From NCBI RefSeq assembly GCF_947179165.1, contig NC_077247.1:10379001-10443000 (forward strand): DNA of 64,000 nucleotides. Reading direction: 5' to 3'. Shown here piece by piece: positions 35,824 through 46,526 of the stretch. Each line of letters opens with the position of its first letter. Position 1 is the stretch's first letter. Position numbers and translations under genes: made by a program. This DNA is from Solanum dulcamara (taxonomy: Eukaryota; Streptophyta; Magnoliopsida; Solanales; Solanaceae). The notes under the pieces were generated by a model. It ran no database searches and was not told the origin of the DNA. It worked only from the letters and a program-made list of their open reading frames with translations.

Positions 35824-35828
35824 TTATT
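35824..35828. repeat. Target-site duplication of element B (left, TTATT)
   Basis: TTATT is repeated exactly at 44651-44655. The uninterrupted site is visible in the other C LTR at 49930-49940 (AGTTTATTAATCGG), which confirms the insertion and its precise ends. Confidence 0.97.
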
Positions 35829-36535
35829 TGTCACGACCCAAACCCGTAGGCCATGACTGAGGTTCGACCTGGACCCCGATATACATAATTATCAGATATA
35901 ATAATCAATATAAGAACTATACATAAGAACTCCGGTGGGTCATAGCATTTTCATATGCCTATAGCCTCTTTCATTTGTATTTTGTCATGAAAGGGCGTGC
36001 AAGCCGATAAGGCTTTCATAGTATCTTGATATTTATAATACATCACGTAGACATAACTGAACAAAACTTACATGTATAACCCACACACATGTCTACAGAC
36101 CTCTAAGAATATTAACAGTACAATATGGCAGGATAGGGCCCCTACCGTGCCCTTGAATAAACAAATATATACATTAGAAAGTCAGCACCAAAAGCTAGGC
36201 TCCAGAACATTAGAGTACTTCCGACATAGCTGAGTGGAAATTTTAAGCTGGCGAATCCTTGAAATGAACATATGTACCTACGGGCATGAAACACAGCCCT
36301 CTGAGGAAAGAGGGGTCAGTACGATATATGTACTGAGTATATAAAGCATAAAATATCATAACTGAGACAATAATTAAAAGAGGGATGCAGGGGGAAAGTA
36401 TAACATTTAGCCATCTACCGTACCTACATTTTATAAAATAAAGGCATACATGCTATCATCATATACTGTATCTAGCCCGTTTAGGGAATCGGTGTAACAA
36501 ATGCATCATTTTATCATCATAAGAACATATATACC

Positions 36536-36875
36536 ATTAGCGCTGTTGAACGTACAGCCCGATCCATGTATATACAAAGTACACATCGAGGAATGATGGA
36601 CCGATCCACATATCTTATAATAATGCCGAGGAATGACGGCCCAATCCATATATCATAGAACAATGCCAAGGTATGATAGACCTATCCATCTATCATGTAA
36701 TAATACCGAGGTATGATGGCTCGATCTGTATATCATATAACAATGCCGAGGTACAATGGCCTAATCCTTAAACAACATAAAATTCCGTGGAACGTACGAC
36801 CTGATCTTTATATAGCAAGATATGCCGAGGTACGTTCGGCCCGATCCATATATATCATAATGCATATACGTGCAC
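36536..36875. repeat. Tandem repeats in the B 3' LTR (about 40-bp unit)
   Basis: The unit resembles ATGCCGAGGTACGATGGCCC followed by GATCCATATATCATATAAC. About seven diverged copies occur; the same array is in the 5' LTR (42000-42290). Open frames through it are repetitive and not genes. Confidence 0.88.
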
Positions 36876-38621
36876 ATAAAACTCTGCAACATATCAAACA
36901 TCCCTTAGGTATCACTATAAAGCATGTTCAAGAGCCCCTAGGTATAAGAGCTTACACAGCCCAATACTATTCAACCTATAGTAGGCTCAAGGGTCATAGT
37001 TCAACTACTTCAAGGCCCTTATCATTCAAAAGTGGGTACAAGTCATGAGCTACATCCAAAATCTATAAATGGAGTTATCTCCAAATCCATGTTCTATAGG
37101 ACCTATAGTCAAATCTTCCTAGAAGTAGGAAAACACAAGCTTTACATCTACCACTTTTTATCACATGGAAGACTTGAAAAGTAATGACTCAACTTGTTAC
37201 AGGAGTTCTAATCAATAGGAAGTGAACAAGAGCCTTAACTCACCCAGAGTTTTAAGAGTGGAATAAATACCAATTTCCTATACATAATACTTACATCTAA
37301 TTCATGTCAAAACAAAAGAAAGGGTAGCTTCACATACTCACCCCTTTCTAACATATGAAAGGCTTGAAAAGCCCTAGTTCGATTACTGTAAGAGTGCTTC
37401 CATCAAGGAGTACATAAAAACTATGAATTACACTTGGTATTTATGAGTAGCTTTACCCTCAAGTTCATATTATTCACTATTTAACTTGAAAACATGCAAA
37501 AAGAAGGAAACGTTAGCTTTACATACACTACTTTTCAGCATATAGAAGACTTGAGGGATGGGAGCTTAAGTACTTTAAGAGTCTTAACATTCAGAAGTGA
37601 GAACGAATTATGAATCATGAATCATGTTCAGAGCTCATGAATAGAATTACCCCAGGCTTCATACACATATCATTTGTCACTTCAATCTAAGACATGCCTA
37701 AAAGAAAAGAGAGACAGGCTTTACATACCTCTTACGGGTTACTCTTTATCCCATTTACCTCGTCATTCCTTGAACCTAGGTAACATGAAAGTAATGCAAG
37801 TATCAACAACCCTTAGCTTTCCAGTATCTTAGGTTATATATGAGTATTTATAGAAATCAACCCCTCGCTCCCCTTCTCGACTAGTTTCTTAACTAGTTAA
37901 GGAGTTAACGGAAATCAGGCAACACCTTCCCTATAATATGCCCTATCCAAATTTCCAATTACACTCCTAATAACTAAATCCAACCAACAACAACAACCTG
38001 AAGTACATGTATAAGTAGTTCACACCAACATAATATAACACAAACTGCAAATGACTCACTCAAAACCACGAAAGCAAAATAGGGTTTCTAGTTTCCATTT
38101 TTCAAAACCTTTAACTATACAAAATGGAGGGTCAGGTCTAACCTTACCCAAAATTGGCCAAAGCTTGCAAAAACTCGCCTTGGAAATTCCTTAATTGCGG
38201 CTGAAATGTTGTGGCTGTTTGATATCCTTTTTTGCTGCTCCAAACCATAAATTTACATTATTAACACATTCCTATAATTTCCAAACCCTTACCAAAACGT
38301 GCGAGAAAATAACCAAGCCATATCTTAACAAACGGCTTCCCAAACTTGTCGAAAATTAACTTCAGAAACTTCTTTATATGTTGAAAGTTGCGGACTGTTC
38401 ATGTCCCTTATTTGCTGCCCCAAATAGTAATTTTATGCTATTATACCCCATCATGTAGCCGTGGGATACCTTAAATAATTAATTCATGGAAAAAAAATGG
38501 AAAGTGTTCCTCAAATTGGCCAAAGCCATGGTTGTCGTAGCTCTCTCCCTCTCTACATTTTTCCTTTCTTTTTCCAAGTTGAAAGATGAAGTCTAAATGA
38601 AAGAATAGTCATCTTTACATG

Positions 38622-38631
38622 TATTTATATA
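38622..38631 (-). promoter_or_regulatory. TATA box of element B (kept only in the 3' LTR)
   Basis: The minus strand reads TATATAAATA about 520 bp into the LTR. The matching region is deleted from the 5' LTR (join near 44120), so the promoter that should drive this copy is missing. Confidence 0.6.
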
Positions 38632-39149
38632 CTTCCTTAGAGAGTGACACATGGCATCCCCTAGGGGTGATATGTGGAAGCCCCCCTAGGGCACCACCTT
38701 AATCATGCATCCAATCCAAAGTCTCCATGTGGCAATGTGGGGTCCACTCAAGTAGGTGCATCACCTACTTACTTCGAGTAGGCGCGTCATTTCCTTATTT
38801 CTCTTTCGTGAGCTTGTAATCTCGTCTCACTTCAAGAGCCTATGTATTTCTTGCTACTTAAGCTCGATGTGTACTCAAGTTGCTTAGTATTTTAAATGTC
38901 CCAAGTAATAGCTTTCACAAGTAAGTTGAGTCCTACAACTCACTACTTAACCACCAACTTCTTCTCGATTCTTATAATCCTATTTACAATCTTCTCCTTT
39001 ATTGAGTATCTCCTTCTCCTTTCCTTAGTATTATTTGATAGCCATAGATTATCTGACCCACATGACAACTTCTAAGAAACTTAAGAGACTTCCCAGCAAC
39101 TTAAGAAGCTTAAGAAGCGTTTCAAGGTACCAAAGTATGGGGTGTAACA

Positions 39150-39350
39150 TCCTTCCCCTCTTTAGAACATTCGTCCTAGAATGTGAACCAAAACCTTTCT
39201 CAAGATCTTATACCGACTATATGGAGAGTTCCCCTATCCCATTGCCATAACATATACTTTTATTGAGAAATCAATATCATAGTTCCAAAGTTTAGGATAA
39301 GTTGTAGACGTAGGGAATAGGTACGAATACTTGTGTTTCATTTCCTCTTT
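39150..39350 (-). pseudogene. Element B: purine tract and last piece of pol
   Basis: The minus strand next to the LTR is purine-rich (AAAGAGGGGAAGGA, about 39150-39163), the plus-strand primer. Further up (39290-39350) the minus strand carries CAAGTATTCGTACCTATTCC and CCTACGTCTACA, which match the end of the chromovirus pol in G (12920-12960: ATCCATACTTGTTCCCTATG). Only this 3' tip of pol is retained; it is joined directly to 5S rRNA sequence. Confidence 0.75.
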
Positions 39351-39451
39351 CACTTTCCAGGGGGTCACCCATCCTAGTACTCTATCCCAAACACGCTTAA
39401 CTGCAGAGTTCTGATGGGATTTGGTGCGTTAGTGATGGTATGCTCGCATCC
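39351..39451 (-). pseudogene. 5S rRNA gene-derived sequence inside retroelement B
   Basis: On the minus strand from 39451: GGATGCGAGCATACCATCAC, then GCACC, then ATCCCATCAGAACTCTGCAG, TTAAGCGTGTTTGGG, a short gap in the GAGTAGTA element, and CTAGGATGGGTGACC (to about 39363). This follows plant 5S rRNA from its first base to the end of the C box with few substitutions. The A-box region and C box of the internal Pol III promoter are nearly intact; the intermediate element is shortened by about three bases. After GGTGACC come CCTGGAAAGT bases that fit both 5S (CCTGGGAAGT) and pol (CCTGGAAAGC); from there on the sequence is pol. The normal 3' end of 5S (about 20 nt) is missing, so it is not a functional rRNA gene. 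It lies in the same sense as the element. Confidence 0.93.
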
Positions 39452-41090
39452 ATCCCTTATGGGATATCGTTTGAAGTTTAAGCGATCCCATTTACATATG
39501 ATAGCGTTAGTTGATTTTTTCTTATGCTTATACTTTTCTTGTCCACTTCCCCCCTTTAGGGTGTATCCATGTCATTGTCTGTTTATTTCTAACTTTCCAA
39601 ATGCATATGAGCCCTTTCCAACATATTTAGTATACTGCGCTATTTACCTATCTTCCGTTACATCACCTATACTCTAGGTTACCCCTGTACAAAACCTTAA
39701 TACAATCGTGAGGTGCGTAGAATCCTCAATATAGAGTACCACCTCTAATCTTGAACATTGGTACTCGAGTAACGTATACACAATACTTCTTTATGCCTCA
39801 TGATCTTTCATCCTTGTCGTACGCCCGATGCTCACTTTCTTAACAACATATCGAGCTTGCCTCAATAATAGGTCTACCTTAACACCATATTGTAGTACTA
39901 TCCCTTTAAATGTATGACTATACATTCTCCTTTCGTTCCGTCCACGTATTCAGTTATTTATGTCTATCATGGGTGCCTCTGTTAGAACTTCCTTATTATT
40001 CCTCTAGATCACGTCCATTTTTTTTGGTTGTGCGCAAGGAATTCCATATTACTCTTTATTTCCTTGCACTATCTATCCTTTTCGTCGTCATATAACCTTT
40101 ATTCGAAACTTTCCTTATAGAACTTGATAAGTCTTCCTTATTTGTTCCATAGCTCACTTTTCCGTTCAACACCTATTTTTATATTCCAATCACATAGACC
40201 ATGATATACCTTTTAGTTATTTCCTTACTAAGCTTTCCTTATTCTTATAATGATCTTCGTTATATTCATATGGTATCCTGTGTGTTTCCAATCCCATAGT
40301 ATAACACTACTTATCCTTCTTCACGATTTTTACTATGGATTAGTTACCCTTCTTAGTTAGTCTTATCCTTAATATCTCATAGGTTATCTTATTAACACCT
40401 CATATTTGTCACAATTCTTTTTCCCTTGTACTCTTTTCTTAGCCATACTGTTACTTCTTTCAACTACAGCTCGTCATAGTTTATCCCTGTGTATTAATTC
40501 AGTCGGTGCCTTAATATATCGTTCTATCTAGACGTATCAGTCTTCTCTAAATCATCTTTTTTGGATCACAAGTCTTTTCCAACTTCGTTTTACCATACCT
40601 GTATCGACCTCCTATTTTCTATTTCCATCAGTTCAGTAATTAACTTATTTCTTGAGGTCATCCATACTCGTGGCTTAATCAAATCTCATTATTATTGTGG
40701 GAACAACCTTTCAAGACATACTACAACCCTGTATCTCGTTCTCTTTCTATTTCCAAAAAAAATCGGCACAGTTTCCTCTATATTCCTTACTATCCCAAAC
40801 CTGCACTCAAGAAATACCAATAGTGCCTCAGAGGGCACACACATATATAGTCATATCACCTCATATCGCAGCCACACAGGGCGCCCACAATTAGTAGTAT
40901 GAAAATGGACTTACCTCGTATGTCCACTTAAACTGCACATGTTGTACTTTCTTATTTACTTTTCCTTTCATTTTTCAACTTTATGTGTCAATCGTATTGC
41001 AACACCTTAACTGACATAGGTCCTTCGTGCCTTTGCTTACCTGCGTGCCTTGTAACTTCCAACATCATCAATCACTTCTTCTATCGATGT
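39452..41090 (-). other. Element B: noncoding filler in place of gag-pol
   Basis: About 1.64 kb with no gag, protease, RT, RNase H or integrase similarity that I can see. The minus strand (element sense) is purine-rich throughout. The part at about 40690-40885 is shared with element C (about 46320-46520): both contain CAGTTTCCTCTATAT or its one-base variant, GAAATACCAATAGTGCCTCA and GCAGCCACACAGGG or its variant. Open frames of up to 113 codons here are on the anti-sense strand and have no recognisable domain. Confidence 0.65.
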
Positions 41091-41299
41091 TGTCCTTCTG
41101 TTGAAATCATAGGTTAGTATGAGGAATTTTATTCCCTATGCCTCGACTCTATTGCATGATCTTAGATCTAAAAGAAAGTAACATCCTAAATGTCCTGTAG
41201 CTTCTGTCTATAGATATGGTGCACAACACACCGATAGACAAGACTCTACTAGACACGGTCTGTAGACATTCTAAGGATGAACTACTCTGATACCACTTC
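41091..41299 (-). promoter_or_regulatory. Element B leader and primer-binding site
   Basis: The minus strand just inside the 5' LTR reads GAAGTGGTATCAGAGTAG (41281-41298), the initiator tRNA-Met primer-binding site. About 150 bp of leader follow and match the leaders of C (48010-48150) and J (25850-26000), including GTAGAGTCTTGT. B therefore keeps the signals needed for reverse transcription while lacking proteins. Confidence 0.88.
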
Positions 41300-44200
41300 T
41301 GTCATGACCAAACCCCATAGGCTGCGATTGGGGTCCGACCTGGACCCCCGTATACTTAATTATCAGATGTAACAATCAATATAAGAACTATACATAAGAA
41401 CCCCAGTGGGTCACAACATTTTCATATGCTTGTAGCCTCTTTCATTTGTATCTTGTCATGAAAAGGGATGGAAGCCGACAAGGCTGTCATAGTATCTTGA
41501 TATTTATAATATATCACGTAGACATAACTGAACAGAACTTACATGTATAACCCACACACATATCTATAGACCTCTAAGAATATTAACAGTAACATATGGT
41601 GGAACAGGGCCCCCGTCGTACCCTTCAATAAACAAATGTATATATTAGAAGGTCAGCACCAAAATCTAGGCTCTAGAACAGTGGAGCACTTCCGACATAA
41701 CTGAGTGGAAATCCTAAGCTAGCGGATCCCTGAAATGAACATTTATACCTGCGAGCATGAAATGCAGCCCCCCAAGGAAAGGGGGTTAGTACGATATATC
41801 TACTGAGTACATAAAGCATAAAATATCATAATTGAGACAACAGCTGAAATAGGGATGCAGGGGGTAAGTATAACATTTAGCCATCTACCGTACCTGCATT
41901 TTATAAAATAAAGGCATACATGTTATCATCACGTACTGTATCCGGCGCGTTCGGGGACTCGGTGTAACAAATGCATCATTTTATCATTGTAAGAACATAT
42001 ATACCATTAGCGTTGTGGAATGTACAACCCGATCCATGTATATACCAAGTACAGGCCGAGGAACAATGGCCCAACCAATAAATCTTATAATAATCTAGGG
42101 AACGACGGCCCGATCCGTATATTGTAGAATAATTCCGAGGTACGACGGCCCGATCTGTATATCGTGTAACAATGCCGAGGTTCGATAGCCCAATCCGTAA
42201 ACAATGTAACATGCCGTGGAACATACGTCCCGATCCTTATAAAGTAAGATATGCCGAGGTACGTTTGGCCCGATCCATATATATCATAATGCATATACGT
42301 TCACATAAAACTCTGCAACATATCAAACATCCCTTAGGTATCACCATAAAGCATGTTCAAGAGCCCCTGGGTATAAGAGCTTACACAGCCCAATACTATT
42401 CAACCAATAGTAGGCTCAAGGGTCGTAGTTCAACTACTTCAAGGCCCTTATCATTCAAAAGTGGGTACAAGTCATGAGCTACATCCAGAATCTATAAATG
42501 GAGTTATCTCCAAATATATTTTTTGTAGTACCTATAGTCTAGTCTTCCTAGAAGTAGGAAAAGACAAGCTTTACATGTACCACTTTTTATCACATGGAAG
42601 ACTTGAAAAGTAATGACTCAACTTGTTACAAGAGTTCTAATCAGTAGGAAGTGAACAAGAGCCTTAACTCACACTCAGAGTTTTAAGAGTGGAATAACTC
42701 TCAATTTCCTATACATAATACTTACATCTAATTCATGTCAAAAGAGAAGAAAGGGTAGCTTCACATACTCATCCCTTTCTAACATATGGAAGGCTTGAAA
42801 AGCCCTAGTTCGATTACTATATGAGTGCTTCCATCAAGGAGTACATAAGAACTGTGAATTACACTTGGTATTTATGAGTAGCTTTACCCTCAAGTTCATA
42901 TCATTCACTATTTAACTTGAAGACATGCCAAAAGAAGGAAACGTTAGCTTTACATACACTACTTTTCAGCACATAGAAGACTTGAAGGATGGAAGCTTAA
43001 CTACGTGAATAGTCTTAACATTTAGAAGTGAGCACGAATTATGAATCATGAATCATGTTCATATCTCAGGAATAGAATTACGGGTTACTCTTTATCCCGT
43101 TTGCCTCCTCGTTCCTTTAACCTAGGTAACATGAAAGTAATGCAAGTATCAATAACCCTTAGCTTTACAGTATTTTAGGTTACATATGAGTATTCATAGA
43201 ACTCAACCCCTCGCTCGCCTTCTAGAGTAGTTCCTTAATTAGTTAAGGAGTTATAAAAAATCAGGCAGCACCTCTCCTATAATATGCCCTATCTGAATTT
43301 CCAATTGCACTCCTAATAAATAAAGCCAACCAACAAAAACAACCTGCAGTACATGTATAAGCATTTCACACTAACATAATACAACACAAACTACAAATGA
43401 CTCACTCGAAACCACGATACCAAAATAGGGTTTCTAGTTTCCATTTTGCAGAACCTTTAACTATATGAAATGGAGGGTCGGGTGGCTGCAACCAGAATGT
43501 CTCACTCCCCTTTTATAATAATTTTAGGCCCTGAAACACAAAATGACATACCTGCAATAGCACCTCTCACACACAACACCTTATTTCGACTACAATTTAA
43601 CTATAGCGACTTCAAATTAGGTTATTTCCAACGTCAAGCATCTCTATGATGTTTTAACATTTCCATACACTTACACGACATATAAAATACTTCATAACAA
43701 CACCATAAACCCCAATTTTAAGGGAAAGGTCTCACCTTACCCGAAATTGGCCAAAGCTTGCCAAAACTCACCTCGGAAATTCCTTAATTGCTGCTGAAAT
43801 GTTGTGGCTGTTTGATATCCTTTTTGTGAGTCTACAAACCATAAATTTACATTATTAACACCTTCCTATCATTTCAAAACCCTTAAAAAAACGTGGGAGA
43901 ATATAACCAAGCCATACCTTAACAAACGGCTTCCCAAACTTTCCGAAAATTAACTTCGGAAACTCCTTTATATGCTGAAAGTTGCGGACTGTTCGTGTCC
44001 CTTCTTTGCTGCCCCAAGTAGTAATTTTATTCCATTAAACCCAATCATGTATCCGTGGAATACCTTAAATAATTAATTCATAGAACGAAATTGGAAAGCG
44101 TACCTCAAATTGGCCAAAGTCGTGGCAGCCCCCTAGGGCGCCACCTCAATCATGCATCCAATCCAAAGCTGCCACGTGGCAGTGTGGGGTCCACCCAAGA

Positions 44201-44650
44201 TGCTGCATCACCTACTTGACCCTAATTAGGTGCATCACCTACTTTTCCAAGTAGGTACATCACCTACTTGCTTTGAGTAGGCGCGTCATTTCCTTATTTC
44301 TCTTTTGCGAACTCATAATCTCATCTCACTTCAACAGCCTATGTATTCCTTGCTACTTAAGTTCGACATGTACTCAAGTAGCTTAGTATGTAAAATGTCC
44401 CAAGTAATAGCTTTCACAAGTAAGTTGAGTCCTACGACTCACTACTTAACCTCCAACTTCTTCCGAATTCTTATAACCCTATTTCCAATCTTCTCCCTTA
44501 TGGAGTATCTCCTTCTCCTTTCCTTAGGATTATTTGATAGAGACATAGATTATCCGACCCACATGAAGACTTCTACCTAACTTAAGAGACTTACCATCAA
44601 CTTAAGAAGCTTAAGAAGTGTTTCAAGGTACCAAAGTATGGGGTGTAACA
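41300..44650 (-). repeat. Element B 5' LTR
   Basis: About 3.35 kb, ends TGTCATGACC (41300) and GTATGGGGTGTAACA (44650). Compared with the 3' LTR it has lost about 90 bp near 43080 and about 155 bp near 44120, the latter including the TATA region. It carries about 250 bp (43480-43735) absent from the 3' LTR. Palindrome copies lie at about 44200-44215 (degenerate), 44225-44244 and 44249-44269. The G-box CACGTG is at 44173-44178. Confidence 0.95.
42000..42290. repeat. Tandem repeats in the B 5' LTR (about 40-bp unit)
   Basis: Same array as at 36536-36875, with units like GCCGAGGTACGACGGCCCGA and intervening ATATATCGTGTAACA. Confidence 0.88.
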
Positions 44651-44655
44651 TTATT
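44651..44655. repeat. Target-site duplication of element B (right, TTATT)
   Basis: Exact copy of 35824-35828. Confidence 0.97.
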
Positions 44656-45913
44656 AATCAGTTAAGAAGTTGACGGACATCGGACAACACTTCCTCTATA
44701 ACTTGCCCTATAGAAATTCCAATTACATACTTAATTACTAAAGTCAACAAAAAACAACAATCATCAGCTCATATACAGGTAAACTACTTCAACATTACGC
44801 AACACAAACTCCAAACAACTCGCTTAAAACTATGATACATAAATAGGGTTTTTAATCTCTATTTCGTAAAACCTTTTAACACACGAAATAGAGAGTCGTG
44901 TGGCTGAAACCAGAAGTAACCACACCTCTTTTGACTCATGTTCCATCCCTGAAAAACACCATAAAACAATCTCCAAAGACAACGCCACAATCACAACAAC
45001 ACTATACAACCTTAACAATTTTAACTCGGCTAGAACGACTTCATTTTCATTTGCTTATAATGTCCAGCATACTTATACATTTTTCCAACTCCCAACTTCA
45101 TTTAACACATGTAATACATTCCATAACAATATTATTAACTCTGCTTTGAAAGGGAAGACCTTACCTTGTCCAAACCTTGCCAAAACTAGTCTCGGAAGTT
45201 CCCTTAACGTGCTGAAACTTAGCGGATGTTTATATCACTTCTTTCCTGCCAAAAAATGAAATTTTACATTATTAACACCTTCCTTTCATCGTAGTATACC
45301 GTAGATAATTAATTCATGAAATGAAATTGGAGAACTCACCTTATTTTCCTCCAAGTCGTGGTTGCCTTTCTTTTTCTCTAACATTTTTTCCTCTTTTTGT
45401 TTGCCTTAGTGAAGCTGAAGAATTAGTTATATTTCAGCTTATAACACATATATACACCTCCTTAGGAGGTGAAACATGGCATCCCCCTAGGTCACCACCT
45501 CAATCATGTTCCCTCTCCTTTGCTTCCACATGGCAGTGTGGGACCCACCTTAACTAGGTGTGTCACCTACTTGGGCGAAGTAGGTGCATCACCTATTTAT
45601 TCCAAGTAGGTACATCACCTGCTTGCTTCTGAGCAGGTGTTACGCCTCCTTCCATCTCTTCCATAGATTCGTAATCTCATCTTACTTTAGGAGCCTATGG
45701 AATTATTGCTACGGAAGCTCAACATCTACTCCAGTAGCTTAAGTATGTAAGATGTCCCAGTTGGTGGCTTACGCAAGTAAGTCAGGTCCCACGACTTATT
45801 ATTTGACCCCCAACTCGTTTCAAATCCTTATAGACCTATTTCCAACCATCACTCTTATGGGGCATCACATCCTCCCTTCCTTAGAGTTATTTGATAATGG
45901 TATGGGGTATGAC
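44656..45913 (-). repeat. Element C 3' LTR, proximal segment
   Basis: Resumes the C LTR at the sequence that follows TTATT in the 5' copy (AATCGGTTAA at about 49936). It ends at 45913 in GGGGTATGACA, decayed from ...TATAACA. Palindrome copies lie at 45552-45572, 45578-45598 and 45604-45624, and a decayed G-box CACATG at 45527-45532. Confidence 0.92.
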
Positions 45914-46451
45914 ATCCTTCCCCCCATTAGAATATTCATCCTCGAATGTTAACTAGTCTTATAAAGTCTCTTAGGAACTAATAAAAGGCTACCATAACGC
46001 CCCCTCCAACCACCATCAGAAGGGAATTGAAATTCCCATAAGCACCTCAACACTTTTTGTGCTTGACTTAGATAGTTTCCCTCAAGGTTCATTCGTGAGT
46101 CGTGAACAAACTATCTAGTTCACCACTAACAGTGGAGGGTTCTGTACTCTCCCACATAAGTAGAATCCAGTCGTTGGACACTCTAACCTCCAACAGGAGT
46201 TTTCTTCCCAAATAAGACTTCCCAAATGAACATGGGGCCCCCCTTTACCAATAACATAGAGGGTACCCCTACATCTTTAGTTCATCATAATAATGGTATT
46301 TAGTATCAACTTCTAAGTCATGTGATGACCTTATATCTCATTCCCTTTTTGTTCAAAAAATAAAATAAAAATTGGTAGAGTTTCCTCTATATTTCTTAAA
46401 ATTTCAAAAACCTGTACGTAGGAAATACCAATAGTGCCTCACAGGGATGAC

Positions 46452-46490
<39 letters not shown>

Positions 46491-46526
46491 ACATATCATA
46501 TTACAGCCACACAGGGCTTCCAATAC
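45914..46526 (-). other. Element C: noncoding internal 3' part
   Basis: Starts with the purine tract on the minus strand (TAATGGGGGGAAGGA, about 45914-45928). No coding frame is supported. The part at about 46320-46520 matches the filler of element B (40690-40885). It replaces most of protease and all of RT, RNase H and integrase. Some of 45960-46260 may be scrambled pol linker, but I could not confirm that. Confidence 0.6.
46453..46488. repeat. (TA)n microsatellite in element C
   Basis: About 17 TA units. At the corresponding place element B has only ACATATATAGTCATATCACC, so the tract expanded in C. Confidence 0.9.

Larger units (their letters stand above)
33650..35828 (-). repeat. Element C 3' LTR, distal segment
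   Basis: Starts TGTCATAAACCAACCCC on the plus strand and aligns with the C 5' LTR from 48155. It ends at 35828, where element B is inserted; the LTR resumes at 44656. The summed length is about 3.4 kb. It includes the tandem 'CCGGCCCTTTATGGGACTCGG' region, which is longer here than in the 5' LTR. Confidence 0.92.
35829..39149 (-). repeat. Element B 3' LTR
   Basis: About 3.3 kb. On the minus strand it starts TGTTACACCCCATAC (39149) and ends GGTCGTGACA (35829). It is similar to the B 5' LTR, with three large indels: it lacks about 250 bp present at 43480-43735, and it keeps about 90 bp (about 37640-37735) and about 155 bp (about 38535-38690) that the 5' LTR has lost. The palindrome lies at 38750-38770. 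Confidence 0.95.

Noticed and set aside
36713..37048. 111-codon frame also found at 42172-42477
   Set aside because: It runs through the tandem repeats of the two B LTRs; it is repeat translation, not a gene.
39351..39451. A functional 5S rRNA gene
   Set aside because: The 3' end is missing, the intermediate promoter element is shortened, and no T-run terminator follows in the proper place; it is a captured fragment.
40561..40902. 113-codon frame in the filler of element B
   Set aside because: It is opposite to the element sense, has no domain and no matching frame in element C at the shared block.
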